Translations under genes and position numbers: made by a program | Part shown: positions 46,474 to 57,996 of the stretch, in pieces | How positions within the stretch are numbered: the first letter of the stretch is position 1 | Layout: every line of letters starts with the position of its first letter | Assembly (NCBI GenBank): GCA_028284585.1 | Contig: JANQRK010000057.1 | Location: 62,001-126,000, forward strand | Direction of reading: 5' to 3' | DNA length: 64,000 nucleotides | Source of the DNA: Chromatiales bacterium | GTDB lineage: Bacteria; Pseudomonadota; Gammaproteobacteria; Chromatiales; Chromatiaceae | The notes under the pieces: model-generated | Databases searched by the model: none | Seen by the model: the letters and a program-made list of their open reading frames with translations, nothing else | Told to the model about the DNA's origin: nothing

Positions 46474-48597
46474 TTACCCCGACCTCTCCACTCGTCCAAG
46501 TAATGCATCGCCCACCGGCAGAGAAACTTCACCAGCCAGCGGCAAAATTATGCGGAACGTCGTACCACGGCCTGGCGCGCTCTCTACCACCACCTGCCCG
46601 CCAAGTGCCGAGATGACCTCGCGACATTCGTAGGCACCGATCCCCATCCCGGTCAAGCCTTTGGTGGAATCGAAGGGCCGAAACAGCCGTGACTTTACGA
46701 ACTCCGGCTCCATGCCAGTACCGGTATCGCGGATATCCACTATAGCCTGGTCACCGGTGACCCGCAGCAGAATGTCGATGCTACCGTCGGGCTGCGTCGC
46801 GTCCTGCGCGTTCTGCACGACATGCCCTACTACGGACGACAAGCGATCAGGCTCTGCCAACACATAGGCTGCTTCGGCCTCGGTGGTCAGGCTGGGGGCC
46901 GGGCGACCACCTGATTTCGCCGCAATTACATCGCGCAGCTCGTTTGCCAGATCGATCCGGCGGCGGTCGCCGGTTACGTCGGCACTCTGCAACTGCAACA
47001 TCAGCCGGTTCATTTTCCCCACTGCATTCTCGATGGTCTTGACTGCATCATCCATGAACTCGGGATTGTGTTTATGTCGCACAGAATTTGTCGCCACCAG
47101 CGAAAGCTGAGCGATCAAGTTTTTCAGATCGTGGATAACAAACGCCGACAAACGATTGAAGCCCTCGAACTGACGGGCTTCAGCCAAGGCCTCGGCAGCC
47201 TGATTGAGCGCCAGATAACTGGCCGCTTGCATGCCCACCGTTTTGAGCAGGTCAAGGTTCTCCCAATTAATCGACTGCGGAGCACGCGGCTGCAGGAGCA
47301 TCACAAAGCCCAACAGGTGCTCGTCATGGATCAGCGGCACGACCAGCCAGGCGGCAGCGTCCTCCAGGAGCCAATCGGGAATATCTAAGTCGCCGTAAAC
47401 ATCGGGCGCCGTCCGGTACTCGTCAAGGTTGATGACCCAACGCAGTGTTTCCATGAACGGCAGCATTGCTTGGTCGCTGTCGACGTCGCGCTGCTCGGCG
47501 TGCGGCGCATTAAAACGCGCCCGAAAACGATAGCTCCCTTTGTCAGAACGTATCCACAACACACCGCCGGAACTCTCAACGATCTCTGACAATGCCCAGA
47601 TCACCCGCTCGCTTAGAGGCAAATCGGCGCGCTCACCAGCAAGCAGGCCGATAACCCGTAACCATTCATCGCGATAATCGTATCGGTAGCTAAAAAAATG
47701 TTTGTTGAAGAAAACCTTGGTGCGTGCCCGGAACTGACCAGAGAATAGCAATGCAACCAGTACCACGAGCGCGCCGAACAAGAAGGCGATCTGCAGTACG
47801 CCGCCCCACTCGCCGCCATACAACTTTATATAGTAGCCGGCCATGGCCATCAGCAGCATGTACAGACCAGCACTGAACAGCGTGGTCGAATGCAGCACCA
47901 TGCGTCGCGACATGAAGACTTGCAGATTCCAATCCGGATTGCGGGCAGCGGCAATCACGATCAGAGGAATCGCTATGAGGTTGACGAACCCACGCGCCGA
48001 CCAAATAGCAGCGTCCAGGCGGTGAAAAAGCAAGGCGTCCGTATAAAGATAAAAGTCGAACGCGAAAAGGGCACCAAGACCAAAGCACAGGTACTTGATG
48101 CCCCAGCGCTGTTCCACGGGGGTATTGCGGAAGAGTTGCTCGACCAATGCCATACCCAGCACGGCATACAACAACTGACCGATCAGCGAAAACTCCTGTT
48201 GCGCCTCGGTCTGGCGCAACCGATCTGCCAAGCCCGGGATGTCGACCAACATGACCAGCATCAACAGGCCAAGCACCAGACAGCCCAAGCGGACATAACC
48301 CAGCAGCCGCTTGTAAACCCTGTTGCTCTCCGCGAACGGTCTCAGCAAATGGAGTAGAAAGAAAATCCAGAGGAGATTACGGACCACCTCGGTGGCATCG
48401 AGCAGGTCGACTCCAGGCAAGCCAAAGCCGATTTGGCTGGCTGCTGCAAGGCTCCACACCATAGAGCCAGCCACAGCCCACATCAGCTGCGAGCCCCGAA
48501 AGCGGGCCCACCATCCGGTTAGCAGCAACAAAAGCAAGCCACCGTAGGCGAGACCAGCCAGGCCATAACCGAAAAAGGCGAGCTGTAATACCCCCAA
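46474..48597 (-). CDS. prsK: PEP-CTERM system histidine kinase PrsK
   Basis: 707 aa; N-terminal multi-TM, GAF-like, SAFVIHDLKNLIAQLSLV H-box, HATPase; upstream of prsR. Confidence 0.92.
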   Translation of the reverse strand: MGVLQLAFFGYGLAGLAYGGLLLLLLTGWWARFRGSQLMWAVAGSMVWSLAAASQIGFGLPGVDLLDATEVVRNLLWIFFLLHLLRPFAESNRVYKRLLGYVRLGCLVLGLLMLVMLVDIPGLADRLRQTEAQQEFSLIGQLLYAVLGMALVEQLFRNTPVEQRWGIKYLCFGLGALFAFDFYLYTDALLFHRLDAAIWSARGFVNLIAIPLIVIAAARNPDWNLQVFMSRRMVLHSTTLFSAGLYMLLMAMAGYYIKLYGGEWGGVLQIAFLFGALVVLVALLFSGQFRARTKVFFNKHFFSYRYDYRDEWLRVIGLLAGERADLPLSERVIWALSEIVESSGGVLWIRSDKGSYRFRARFNAPHAEQRDVDSDQAMLPFMETLRWVINLDEYRTAPDVYGDLDIPDWLLEDAAAWLVVPLIHDEHLLGFVMLLQPRAPQSINWENLDLLKTVGMQAASYLALNQAAEALAEARQFEGFNRLSAFVIHDLKNLIAQLSLVATNSVRHKHNPEFMDDAVKTIENAVGKMNRLMLQLQSADVTGDRRRIDLANELRDVIAAKSGGRPAPSLTTEAEAAYVLAEPDRLSSVVGHVVQNAQDATQPDGSIDILLRVTGDQAIVDIRDTGTGMEPEFVKSRLFRPFDSTKGLTGMGIGAYECREVISALGGQVVVESAPGRGTTFRIILPLAGEVSLPVGDALLGRVERSG

Positions 48598-48663
48598 AGC
48601 CGGTTCCTATATCGTGAATATGGCTGAAACGGACGGGTATCGTGATCCGTCCATACCCGAGGG

Positions 48664-50049
48664 CTACTGTGCGCCTTTCCCCCAAAGCACGACTTCGACA
48701 GTTTCGAGCAAGATGATCAGATCGAGAAAGGCGCTGGCATTCTTCACATAATAGAGATCGAACTCAAGTTTGTTGCGCGCATCCTCGATACTGGCACCGT
48801 ATGGATAAGACAGCTGAGCCCAGCCGGTCAACCCCGGCTTTACCCGGTGCCGTTCGGTGTAGAAGGGTATCTCTTTCTCGAGCTGTTCAACGAACTCTGG
48901 TCGCTCCGGGCGCGGCCCTACGAGGCTCATTTCGCCGAGCAGCACGTTGAATACCTGGGGTAATTCATCGAGCCGGGTCTTACGGATCACTGACCCAACC
49001 CGCGTAATGCGGCTGTCACCCTTGATCGCCCAGCGCGCAACGCCATCCGCCTCGGCATCGGTATACATGCTGCGAAACTTATGCACCCGAAACACGCGGC
49101 CATCGAGCCCGACACGGATCTGATGGAACAAGACCGGCCCCCTGCCCTTGCTCTCGATCAGAATGGCCAAAGCGACCAAGAGCATTAGCGGCCAAGTCAA
49201 TAAAAAGATGGTGCCACCAGCGAGCACATCCAGGACGCGCTTCTGGGCCATGCCACTTAGGCGGAACCCCTCGGAGAAGAAAATCCAGCTCGGATGCAAT
49301 ACCTCGAGCTTGATTCGCGAGGTCTCCTTTTCGAAAAAGCTGAGCAGGTCCAGCACGATGGTGCCCGACATCTTGCAATCGAGAATTTCGTCCACTGGCA
49401 AACGCAGCCTGCGATCATCAGGAGCCACCACGATTTCATCGACTTCCTCGGCCAGGACGATGTCCATCAGGCGCCGATTATGGGGTAGCCAGCGGTCCTT
49501 CGGGATGTCGGTCTCTTGCTCGTTGACCGGGACATAGCCTACGACGCGGAAACCCGGCTGCTGCGGTTCCAAGTCCGCAATCATCCTGGCCTGCCTACCA
49601 GTGCCCAGCACCAGCACTTTGTTCGATTGCAACTCACTTTGGATAAGCCGGAAAAACAGCGTCCTCAGGCCCAGCACCCCAACGAAAGTGAACAGCACCG
49701 CATAGGCCATCACGCCGCGCCCGACGACCAAATCAGGGAAGACGTAGAACACCGCGCTAATGGCCACACCGGCGATCAGAAAACTCAGGCCGAGCCGGAC
49801 CAAGAGACCGGCACTGAAGGGGAGTCCTCGCTGATAGAGACCCACCGCGATCATCGCCACCGTCATGGCGGTCGCGTAGACCAGCCCAGTGTAGGTCAAG
49901 GTCTCGGGAGGCTCGGCAATCGTCAAACCACCCTGCCTGAACCGCATGTAGAAACCGGCCAGCAGCGAGTAGAAGGTGATAAAGAACTCCGCGACACCGA
50001 GTAATAAGTAAAGTTTCGACACATAGTGGCCGAACAACCTGATCATCAT
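48664..50049 (-). CDS. TIGR03013-type PEP-CTERM/XrtA system initiating sugar transferase
   Basis: 461 aa; multi-TM N-terminus, KRVLDVLAGG...FRSMYTDAEADG...RLDELPQVFNVLLGEMSLVGPRPERPEFV. Confidence 0.9.
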   Translation of the reverse strand: MMIRLFGHYVSKLYLLLGVAEFFITFYSLLAGFYMRFRQGGLTIAEPPETLTYTGLVYATAMTVAMIAVGLYQRGLPFSAGLLVRLGLSFLIAGVAISAVFYVFPDLVVGRGVMAYAVLFTFVGVLGLRTLFFRLIQSELQSNKVLVLGTGRQARMIADLEPQQPGFRVVGYVPVNEQETDIPKDRWLPHNRRLMDIVLAEEVDEIVVAPDDRRLRLPVDEILDCKMSGTIVLDLLSFFEKETSRIKLEVLHPSWIFFSEGFRLSGMAQKRVLDVLAGGTIFLLTWPLMLLVALAILIESKGRGPVLFHQIRVGLDGRVFRVHKFRSMYTDAEADGVARWAIKGDSRITRVGSVIRKTRLDELPQVFNVLLGEMSLVGPRPERPEFVEQLEKEIPFYTERHRVKPGLTGWAQLSYPYGASIEDARNKLEFDLYYVKNASAFLDLIILLETVEVVLWGKGAQ

Positions 50050-50064
50050 GGTCGCGAAATACTC

Positions 50065-50136
50065 TTAGACGGCAAGCGGCGCGCCGAGCCTGACAAACCG
50101 CTTGGGATTTAGCAACTGATTGATTTGAATATTCAT
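50065..50136 (-). other. Putative 23-aa leader ORF MNIQINQLLNPKRFVRLGAPLAV
   Basis: Open from ATG 50136 to TAA 50065, 15 nt before the downstream gene ATG; contains stem CAAGCGG/CCGCTTG. Confidence 0.35.
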
Positions 50137-50196
50137 AACCGGCTCACCCAATGATGCTACTGGTCTCGCCTCCTGGTCCGCAGCGCGGTATCATCC

Positions 50197-50210
50197 GGCG
50201 CTCAGACTGC
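50197..50210 (+). promoter_or_regulatory. Candidate sigma-54 promoter core GGCGC-N7-GC (GG-N10-GC)
   Basis: CCGGCGCTCAGACTGCCT, exact GG-N10-GC spacing, about 42 nt upstream of the 50253 ATG. Confidence 0.25.
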
Positions 50211-50252
50211 CTAGACCTAGTGCACGTCTTTTAACGGAAGGTTTTCTCCCCG

Positions 50253-51524
50253 ATGGACATCAAGAACGCAAAAATCGCGGTTATAGGCTTGGGCTATGTG
50301 GGCCTCCCACTAGCCGTGGAATTTGCTAAAAAGTACCCAGTGGTCGGCTTCGACATCAGCGCCCCGCGTATCACTGAGTTGCGGCAGGGGAAGGACAGTT
50401 CTTTAGAAGTAGAGCCCGAAGAACTCAAAGCAGTCTCGATGGCCTACACCGATCAGCTCGAGGACCTGCGTGAGTGCAACATATATGTGGTCACAGTGCC
50501 TACCCCGATCGATGCTTACAAGAACCCTGACTTGAGTCCTCTGATATCGGCCAGCCGCATGGTAGGTCAGGTGATCAATCCCGGCGATCTAGTAATTTAC
50601 GAGTCCACAGTGTACCCAGGTGCCACTGAGGAAGACTGTATTCCGGTCATCGAAGAAGCGTCGGGATTGACGTTCAATCAGGATTTCTTCGCCGGCTACA
50701 GCCCAGAACGCATCAATCCCGGTGACAAGGAACACCGAGTCACGAACATACTGAAAGTCACCTCCGGCTCCACCCCAGAGACTGCAGACTTCGTTGACGC
50801 ACTGTACGCCAGTGTCATCTTGGCGGGCACGCACAAGGCCAGCAGCATCAAGGTGGCCGAGGCCGCCAAGGTAATCGAGAACACTCAGCGCGACGTGAAT
50901 ATCGGGCTAGTGAACGAACTGTCGCTGATTTTCGGGCGGCTGGGGATCGATACCGAGGAGGTTCTAAAGGCGGCAGGTACCAAATGGAACTTCCTGCCAT
51001 TTCGCCCCGGCTTGGTCGGCGGTCACTGCATCGGAGTGGACCCTTACTATCTGACCCACAAGGCACAAGCAATTGGCTTTCATCCAGCGATGATCCTCGC
51101 CGGCCGACGGACCAATGACGCCATGGGTTCGCACGTGGCCGGGCAAGTCATCAAACTGATGCTGGGCCGAGGATTGAAAGTCAATGGGGGCCGTGCCTTG
51201 GTCTTAGGGCTCGCATTCAAAGAAAATTGCCCGGACCTGCGCAATACTCGGGTCACCGACATCATCGACGAATTGGAGAGCTACGGCACGCATGTCGATG
51301 TCTGGGACCCCTGGGTGAACCCTGAGGAAGCAGAGCACGAGTACGGCATCCGCCCGATAGTAGACCCCGAGCCGGGCGCCTATGATGCGATCGTGTTGGC
51401 GGTCGCCCACCACCAATTCGCCGATCTGGGCGTCGAACATATTCGCAACTTCGGCACCCCGAACAGCGTATTATTCGACGTCAAATATCTGTTTCCAGCC
51501 TCGGCAACCGAAGGCCGACTGTAG
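50253..51524 (+). CDS. tviB: UDP-N-acetylglucosamine/galactosamine 6-dehydrogenase (TviB/WbpO-like)
   Basis: 423 aa; [48 protein letters not shown]. Confidence 0.9.
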   Translation: MDIKNAKIAVIGLGYVGLPLAVEFAKKYPVVGFDISAPRITELRQGKDSSLEVEPEELKAVSMAYTDQLEDLRECNIYVVTVPTPIDAYKNPDLSPLISASRMVGQVINPGDLVIYESTVYPGATEEDCIPVIEEASGLTFNQDFFAGYSPERINPGDKEHRVTNILKVTSGSTPETADFVDALYASVILAGTHKASSIKVAEAAKVIENTQRDVNIGLVNELSLIFGRLGIDTEEVLKAAGTKWNFLPFRPGLVGGHCIGVDPYYLTHKAQAIGFHPAMILAGRRTNDAMGSHVAGQVIKLMLGRGLKVNGGRALVLGLAFKENCPDLRNTRVTDIIDELESYGTHVDVWDPWVNPEEAEHEYGIRPIVDPEPGAYDAIVLAVAHHQFADLGVEHIRNFGTPNSVLFDVKYLFPASATEGRL

Positions 51525-51547
51525 CAACAACCTCTGGAACCTTTCTG

Positions 51548-52555
51548 ATGCGCGTATTGATCACCGGCAGCGCGGGCTTTATCGGTTCTGCACTCTCCCT
51601 ACGCCTGCTCGAACGCGGTGACGAGGTCATCGGCATCGACTGCATGGATCCCTACTATGACGTCTCGCTCAAAGAGGCGCGCCTCGCACGTACTCTGGAT
51701 CATGCAAGCTACACGGAGGTACGCGCCCGCGTCGAAGACCGCGAGGCCATGGCCAAGACCTTCGCGGAGTACCAGCCGCAGCGGGTGGTCAATCTAGCGG
51801 CTCAGGCCGGCGTACGCTATTCGATCGAGAACCCCGCCGTCTACATCGACAGTAACCTGGTCGGTTTCGGCAATATCCTCGAGGGCTGCCGCCAGCAAGG
51901 CGTCGAGCACCTGGTGTATGCCTCGTCCAGCTCGGTCTACGGTTCGAACACCAATATGCCGTTCTCTGTGCATCACAACGTGGACCACCCGGTCAGCCTC
52001 TATGCGGCGACCAAAAAGGCCAACGAACTGATGGCACACACCTATAGCCATCTATACGAAATACCCACTACCGGGCTGCGCTTCTTCACCGTCTACGGGC
52101 CCTGGGGAAGACCCGACATGGCGTTGTTCAAGTTCACTAAGAACATCATCGCCGGTCAGCCCATCCCGGTCTTCAACTACGGCAACCATCGGCGTGACTT
52201 CACCTATATCGACGATATCGTTGAGGGCGTCATCCGGGTCCTGGATCGGCCGGCACCGACCAACCCGGACTGGAATGGCGACCAACCAGACTCAGCGACT
52301 AGCCGCGCCCCGTACCGCTTGTACAACATCGGGAACAACAACCCAGTCGAATTGATCCAGTACATCGAAACCCTGGAAAAGTGCCTTGGTCTGCAGGCCG
52401 AAAAAGATCTGCTGCCCCTGCAGCCCGGCGACGTGCCCGATACCTATGCCGAGGTCGACGACCTGGTCGCCGATCTCGACTACAAACCCAGCACCAGCAT
52501 CGATGAAGGCATCGCCAACTTCGTCCGCTGGTACCGCGATTACTACGGGACCTGA
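51548..52555 (+). CDS. NAD-dependent epimerase, UDP-glucuronate 4-epimerase-like
   Basis: 335 aa; [54 protein letters not shown]. Confidence 0.92.
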   Translation: MRVLITGSAGFIGSALSLRLLERGDEVIGIDCMDPYYDVSLKEARLARTLDHASYTEVRARVEDREAMAKTFAEYQPQRVVNLAAQAGVRYSIENPAVYIDSNLVGFGNILEGCRQQGVEHLVYASSSSVYGSNTNMPFSVHHNVDHPVSLYAATKKANELMAHTYSHLYEIPTTGLRFFTVYGPWGRPDMALFKFTKNIIAGQPIPVFNYGNHRRDFTYIDDIVEGVIRVLDRPAPTNPDWNGDQPDSATSRAPYRLYNIGNNNPVELIQYIETLEKCLGLQAEKDLLPLQPGDVPDTYAEVDDLVADLDYKPSTSIDEGIANFVRWYRDYYGT

Positions 52556-53493
52556 ATCCAGTCGACAAACGGCTTGGTCCGGCGCCATAGGCGCCGCCGC
52601 ATTGGCGATCGCCAGCGATACTTGGCACCGTTACAAAGGTGTACTTCGCACTCATCGCCCGCTTGCATAGACGCCCCAAGCAAACGATCGAAATCACTTA
52701 CCGCGGTAATCCAGGCCGAATGATCCACGGGTTGCAAGGCTTGCTGCGCCGCCAGATGCACAACTAGACGGTCTTCACCTCGGGCATCGGCATTGGCGGC
52801 CAGTGCGCCGATCAGCAAGTCGCCACCGCTGACTTCGACGACCGTGGACACCGTGCGCGTGGGCATCTGACCGATACCACTTAGCCATAGCCCACTGATA
52901 GTCGCCGTTCCATGCTGCTCTCGCTGCTGATTGCTCAAGAGCCCATGAAACAGCATCTGCACCTCGTTGAGCAGCCCGTGCCAATAGGGGCGCCGCCGAC
53001 CCTGCGGGAGCAAGCGATTGAGGTCACGACCGGTCACCGCACCAAGCGGTAGGCTCGTGATCTGCGGTGATTGATGTGCTTGCAGGTACCAGCGTTCGGG
53101 GGCCGGCGCGAACAAACGTAAACCGTCCGCCGCGAAATGGGCATTGAAGGCCGCCACGCACTCAGTCGCCTCGTGGGACTCGATATCCAACGCCCGGTGG
53201 TCGAACACCAACAAGCCATCCCGGTCGGGACGCAGGTGCACGGGATCGGCATGCAGCCACCAACCCTCGGGTCGAGACTGCGTCTCCAACGCATAGCATA
53301 GAGCCGCACTCGGCGGATGCTGGCCTGCGGCGACCGGCAACCCGAACAGCGCGCAAGCCGCGCGCTCGAAATCAATCTCGCCCGCCTCGCGGTCGGCACG
53401 CGCCAGTAACAGCTCCAGGTGCGCCAAACGCGGCAGTCCCTCGTGAGACGCCAGTGGGCCAAGTAGGCCGGGGACAAGAAAATGCTGAATCAC
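52543..53493 (-). CDS. RpfE-like/COG4255-type protein ('phosphoglycerate mutase'-annotated family, function unclear)
   Basis: 316 aa; [10 protein letters not shown]..., [56 protein letters not shown]. Confidence 0.75.
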   Translation of the reverse strand: MIQHFLVPGLLGPLASHEGLPRLAHLELLLARADREAGEIDFERAACALFGLPVAAGQHPPSAALCYALETQSRPEGWWLHADPVHLRPDRDGLLVFDHRALDIESHEATECVAAFNAHFAADGLRLFAPAPERWYLQAHQSPQITSLPLGAVTGRDLNRLLPQGRRRPYWHGLLNEVQMLFHGLLSNQQREQHGTATISGLWLSGIGQMPTRTVSTVVEVSGGDLLIGALAANADARGEDRLVVHLAAQQALQPVDHSAWITAVSDFDRLLGASMQAGDECEVHLCNGAKYRWRSPMRRRLWRRTKPFVDWIQVP

Positions 53494-53549
53494 AGCGCAG
53501 TTAGTTGCCGAACAGACTTAACAACGCACGCAAAAACTCGCGCGCTGCA

Positions 53550-54692
53550 CTAGTCCATATTGTCTAGAATCGCCGTCTTGACGGCATCCAACTGGGCCTC
53601 GGTCGTGATAACCGGGGCACTCGACTGTTTGATCGCCGTGTCCGGGTCTTTGAGGCCGTTGCCGGTAAGGGTGCAAACAATACTACTGCCCTCGGGGATC
53701 TTGCCGTCGCGCACATCGCGCATGGCGCCCGCCAGCGAGGCGGCCGAGGCCGGCTCGCAAAACACGCCTTCACGCTCCGCCAACAGCTTCTGGGCGGCTA
53801 GGATTTCGGTATCGGTACATTCGTCGAACCAGCCGCCCGACTCGCGCTGCACTGTCCAGGCATTGTCCCATGACTGGGGATTGCCGATCCGGATAGCGGT
53901 AGCCACGGTATCTGGTTCGGCGACTGGGCCACCACGCAGGAAGGGCGCGGACCCTGCGGCCTGATAGCCGACCATGGTCGGGCGACTGCCGACGATGCCG
54001 CCTCCGCCGTAAGGACAGTGTCCGTCACAGCTAGTGCAGGCCTCGGTTACCGGGCCATCAGACGGTGGCGCATACTCGCTGTAACCGATCCAGTGCGCAG
54101 TAATGTTGCCCGCATTGCCGACCGGCAGACAATGAAAGTCTGGGGCCCGACCCAGCTCCTCGACGATCTCGAATGCCGCGGTCTTTTGGCCCTGCAAGCG
54201 GAAAGGATTGATCGAATTGACGATCGTAACCGGGGCGTGCTCGGTCATCTCCTTGACCAGCTGCATGCCGTCGTCAAAGTTGCCCTTGATCTGGATCGTG
54301 ATGGCTCCATACATCATCGCTTGGGCGAGCTTGCCCATCGCAATCTTGCCGTCGGGAATGAGCACGAAGGCAGTGATGCCGGCCCGTGCGGCATAGGCCG
54401 CTGCAGCCGCCGAGGTATTCCCAGTGGAGGCGCAGATAATCGCCTTGCTGCCCGCCTCGACCGCCTTGGTCACGGCCATGGTCATACCACGATCCTTGAA
54501 CGAGCCGGTCGGGTTCAAACCCTCGTACTTGACATAGATATCGACGTCTTTTTCGAGCAAGCGCGGCACATTATGCAACCGGATCAGCGGCGTGTTGCCT
54601 TCGCCTAGGCTGATAATCCGGGTGTCATCGTGCACTGGCAGTCGGTCACGATACTTGTCGATGAGTCCGGTATAGCGCGGTCTGAATGGCAT
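53550..54692 (-). CDS. thrC: Threonine synthase (likely start MPFRPRYTG)
   Basis: PLP lysine region [20 protein letters not shown]; follows hom. Confidence 0.95.
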   Translation of the reverse strand: MPFRPRYTGLIDKYRDRLPVHDDTRIISLGEGNTPLIRLHNVPRLLEKDVDIYVKYEGLNPTGSFKDRGMTMAVTKAVEAGSKAIICASTGNTSAAAAAYAARAGITAFVLIPDGKIAMGKLAQAMMYGAITIQIKGNFDDGMQLVKEMTEHAPVTIVNSINPFRLQGQKTAAFEIVEELGRAPDFHCLPVGNAGNITAHWIGYSEYAPPSDGPVTEACTSCDGHCPYGGGGIVGSRPTMVGYQAAGSAPFLRGGPVAEPDTVATAIRIGNPQSWDNAWTVQRESGGWFDECTDTEILAAQKLLAEREGVFCEPASAASLAGAMRDVRDGKIPEGSSIVCTLTGNGLKDPDTAIKQSSAPVITTEAQLDAVKTAILDNMD

Positions 54693-54744
54693 GGTTATGT
54701 CTCTGGCAAAATGTGGGCAATCAGCACGGCCGAATCGGATGTAC

Positions 54745-56055
54745 TCAATCGAGACACTCGACACGGATCCGCGTCACCCGGGTGCGGATCGTATCCAGGG
54801 CCTCGATACGCTCGATCGCGGCGTTCATCTGACGCTCTGATACGCTGTGGGTCAGCATCACCAAGGGTACCTCGGACTCACCTTCATGCGGTTGCTTTTG
54901 ATGCATCGCCTCGATGCTGATCCCGGCATCACCGAGTATGCCGGTCACCGCAGCCACCACGCCGGCTCGATCGGCGGCGGTCATGCGCAAATAGTACGCC
55001 GTCTCGACATCGTCCATGGCTGCCACCGACTGATCGGACAATTCACTCGGCTGAAACGCCAGATGCGGCACCCGGTTTTCCGAGTCCATGGTCAGGCTTC
55101 GGGTGACGTCGATAACATCTGCCACAACTGCCGAGGCAGTCGGTAGGGAGCCGGCGCCGGCGCCGTAATACAAGGTCGGCCCAACCGCATCGGCCTTAAC
55201 CAGTACCGCGTTCATCACCCCGTCCACATTGGCGATCAGGCGCCGTTCGGGAATCAACGTCGGATGCACCCGCAGCTCGATACCCTGCCCGGTGCGTCGG
55301 GTGACGCCGAGGTGCTTGATACGATAGCCGAACTGCTCGGCATACTCGACGTCCTGCGGCTCGACCTCACTGATCCCTTCCGTGTAGCACTTGTCGAACT
55401 GGAGCGGGATACCGAACGCCAGCGAGGCCAGGATGGTCAGCTTGTGCGCGGCATCGATGCCTTCGACATCAAAGGTGGGATCGGCCTCGGCATAGCCAAG
55501 CGCCTGGGCCTCGGCAAGCACCTCGGCAAACCCACGACCGTGATCGCGCATCTCGGTCAAAATGAAATTACCAGTGCCGTTGATGATCCCGGCGATCCAC
55601 TCGATGTGGTTGGCAGCCAAGCCCTCGCGCAGGGCCTTGATGATCGGGATCCCACCGGCAACGGCGGCCTCGAAAGCAACCGTGACGCCCTTGGCCTGGG
55701 CCGCCTCGAAGATTTCGTTACCATGCAGGGCAATCAAGGCCTTGTTGGCCGTCACCACATGCTTGCCGTTGTCGATCGCCTCGAGCACCAGCTCGCGGGC
55801 CGGAGAATAGCCCCCGATCAGCTCGACCACGATATCGATCTGCGGATTCTTGACTACCGCGAAGGCATCATCGGTCAGCTCGACCCGGTCCAGACCATCC
55901 AGCGCCGCGGGATCATATTCGCGCGCCGCAGCCTGTGCCACGACGATCTCGCGCCCGGCGCGGCGTGCAATCTCGGTTGCGTTGCGCACCAAGACGTTCA
56001 ATGTGCCGCCGCCGACGGTTCCCAGGCCCAACAGGCCGACATTGACAGGTTTCAA
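54745..56055 (-). CDS. hom: Homoserine dehydrogenase (probable TTG start; the ORF reaches 56118)
   Basis: [25 protein letters not shown] domain C-terminus. Confidence 0.95.
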   Translation of the reverse strand: MKPVNVGLLGLGTVGGGTLNVLVRNATEIARRAGREIVVAQAAAREYDPAALDGLDRVELTDDAFAVVKNPQIDIVVELIGGYSPARELVLEAIDNGKHVVTANKALIALHGNEIFEAAQAKGVTVAFEAAVAGGIPIIKALREGLAANHIEWIAGIINGTGNFILTEMRDHGRGFAEVLAEAQALGYAEADPTFDVEGIDAAHKLTILASLAFGIPLQFDKCYTEGISEVEPQDVEYAEQFGYRIKHLGVTRRTGQGIELRVHPTLIPERRLIANVDGVMNAVLVKADAVGPTLYYGAGAGSLPTASAVVADVIDVTRSLTMDSENRVPHLAFQPSELSDQSVAAMDDVETAYYLRMTAADRAGVVAAVTGILGDAGISIEAMHQKQPHEGESEVPLVMLTHSVSERQMNAAIERIEALDTIRTRVTRIRVECLD

Positions 56056-56188
56056 GTCGCTTTCTCCACACCATTCATGATTGGATTTGCAGGTTAGCCT
56101 ATGGAAATCCATTTTCAATCACTCGTCGTGATCGACAATGGCAGCACATCCCTTTGCCGCTCGTGCGCCTCGATTTTTCGAGGTGCCT

Positions 56189-57394
56189 TTATGACGCCAT
56201 AGCGCCATCACAGCGGAACATCTCGCGAATACCACGCAATGCCTGGCGCGTTCGGTGCTCGTTTTCGATCAGGCCGAAACGCACGTGATCGTCGCCGTAA
56301 GAGCCGAAGCCAATCCCAGGCGACACCGCTACTTTAGCCTCGTGCAGCAGTTTCTTGGCGAACTCCAGCGAGCCGATCTGCGCATAGAACTCGGGGATCG
56401 GAGCCCAGACAAACATGGTCGCGCGGGGTTTGGTAACCGTCCAGCCCAGGCTGTTCAGACCATCGCACAACACATCACGACGCCGCTGGTACATCCCGCG
56501 GATCTGCTCCACACAGTCCTGTGGTCCCTCCAACGCGGCGATCGCGGCGACCTGGATCGGCGTGAAAGTGCCGTAGTCCAGATAGGATTTGATCTTCGCC
56601 AAGGCGGCAACCAGGGTCTTGTTACCGACCATGAAGCCCACGCGCCAGCCCGGCATATTATAGGTCTTGGACATCGAGTAGAACTCGACCGCGATCTCTT
56701 CTGCATTGGGCACCTGCAGGATCGAGGGCGCCTTGTATCCGTCATAGGTGATTGCGGCATAGGCCAGATCGTGTACCACCCAAATATCGTTCGCGCGCGC
56801 GATCTCGACGACACGTTCGAAGAACGCCAGGTCGACGCACTCGGTCGTCGGGTTGGCTGGGAAGTTCAACACGAGCATCTTGGGACGCGGCCAAGACTCT
56901 TCGATCGCCTTGAGTAGCTCGTCGAAGAAATCGTGATCTGGCGTCAAGGGCACATGCCGCACATCGGCCCCGGCGATAACGCATCCGTAAGGATGAACTG
57001 GATAGGCCGGGTTAGGGACCAGCACCGAGTCGCCCGGACCCATGCAAGCCAGCGCCAAGTGCGCCAAGCCCTCCTTCGACCCGATGGTCACGATCGCCTG
57101 GGTATCGGGATCGAGTTCGACCTGATACTGGTCCTTGTACCAGTTGCACACCGCTCGTCGCAGGCGCGGCACACCGCGCGAGACCGAGTAGCGATGAGTA
57201 TCGCCGCGCTGGGCAGCCTCGACCAACTTATCGACGATGTGTTTTGGAGTGGGTTGATCCGGGTTGCCCATTCCGAAATCGATAATGTCTTCCCCGCGCG
57301 CCCGGGCTGCCGCCTTCAATTCGTTCACGATCGCAAACACGTACGGAGGCAAGCGTTTGATTCTCAGGAAATCTTCCATCTCAGGGGGCGGCAC
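56189..57394 (-). CDS. alaC: Alanine transaminase AlaC-like PLP aminotransferase (start could be [10 protein letters not shown])
   Basis: 401 aa; [50 protein letters not shown]. Confidence 0.92.
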   Translation of the reverse strand: MPPPEMEDFLRIKRLPPYVFAIVNELKAAARARGEDIIDFGMGNPDQPTPKHIVDKLVEAAQRGDTHRYSVSRGVPRLRRAVCNWYKDQYQVELDPDTQAIVTIGSKEGLAHLALACMGPGDSVLVPNPAYPVHPYGCVIAGADVRHVPLTPDHDFFDELLKAIEESWPRPKMLVLNFPANPTTECVDLAFFERVVEIARANDIWVVHDLAYAAITYDGYKAPSILQVPNAEEIAVEFYSMSKTYNMPGWRVGFMVGNKTLVAALAKIKSYLDYGTFTPIQVAAIAALEGPQDCVEQIRGMYQRRRDVLCDGLNSLGWTVTKPRATMFVWAPIPEFYAQIGSLEFAKKLLHEAKVAVSPGIGFGSYGDDHVRFGLIENEHRTRQALRGIREMFRCDGAMAS

Positions 57395-57439
57395 AGCATA
57401 ACCTCGTCGGCAAAAACTAGACTCTAAAATAGACCTCGA

Positions 57440-57469
57440 AAACTACAGGAACTATGTGTAAAATGTCAA
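57440..57469 (-). promoter_or_regulatory. Candidate sigma-70 promoter TTGACA-N18-TAGTTT for alaC
   Basis: Perfect -35 (TTGACA, 57464-57469 on the minus strand) in an AT-rich patch upstream of alaC. Confidence 0.45.
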
Positions 57470-57536
57470 TAAAATTAGGTGATTAGCTGGTAATCGTCGG
57501 CCGTTGCGAGGCCTGGCGAGATACGGAATAAAGCAC

Positions 57537-57914
57537 ATGAAAATGGCTCTCGACAACAGCGCAGACGGCAATGCGGTACAGCGCTATGAACCAGGTCGCG
57601 TACAGATTCGAAACCATGGCTTTCAGCAGAGCCTGATCGTGCTCCCCGACCGTTTGCTATCCGACTGGGCACCTCGCGAGGCACAGAAACTGTGCGCGAC
57701 TGATCTGCAAACGATTATCGAATGCCGCCCCGAGGTGTTGATCCTCGGCACCGGCGAACACCAAATCTTCCCAGAACCGGCAATCTTCGCGGGCTTGATG
57801 GAGGCTGGTATCGGATGCGAGATCATGGACAATGCCGCTGCCTGCCGCACCTTCAATATCCTGCTCGCCGAGGGGCGGCACGCAGCGCTCGCGCTGGTCT
57901 TGAACGGCGAATGA
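57537..57914 (+). CDS. Mth938-like (DUF498) domain protein
   Basis: FQQSLIVLPDRLLSDWAPREAQKLCATDLQTIIECRPEVLILGTGEHQIFPEPAIFAGLMEAGIGCEIMDNAAACRTFNILLAEGRH. Confidence 0.88.
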   Translation: MKMALDNSADGNAVQRYEPGRVQIRNHGFQQSLIVLPDRLLSDWAPREAQKLCATDLQTIIECRPEVLILGTGEHQIFPEPAIFAGLMEAGIGCEIMDNAAACRTFNILLAEGRHAALALVLNGE

Positions 57915-57996
57915 TTGGCCCTGCTCGATTACTTGGCCGGACAAACTCGACCGATCGAATAACCCGCTGCATGCGAACGCACCCGCAACCCCGACC

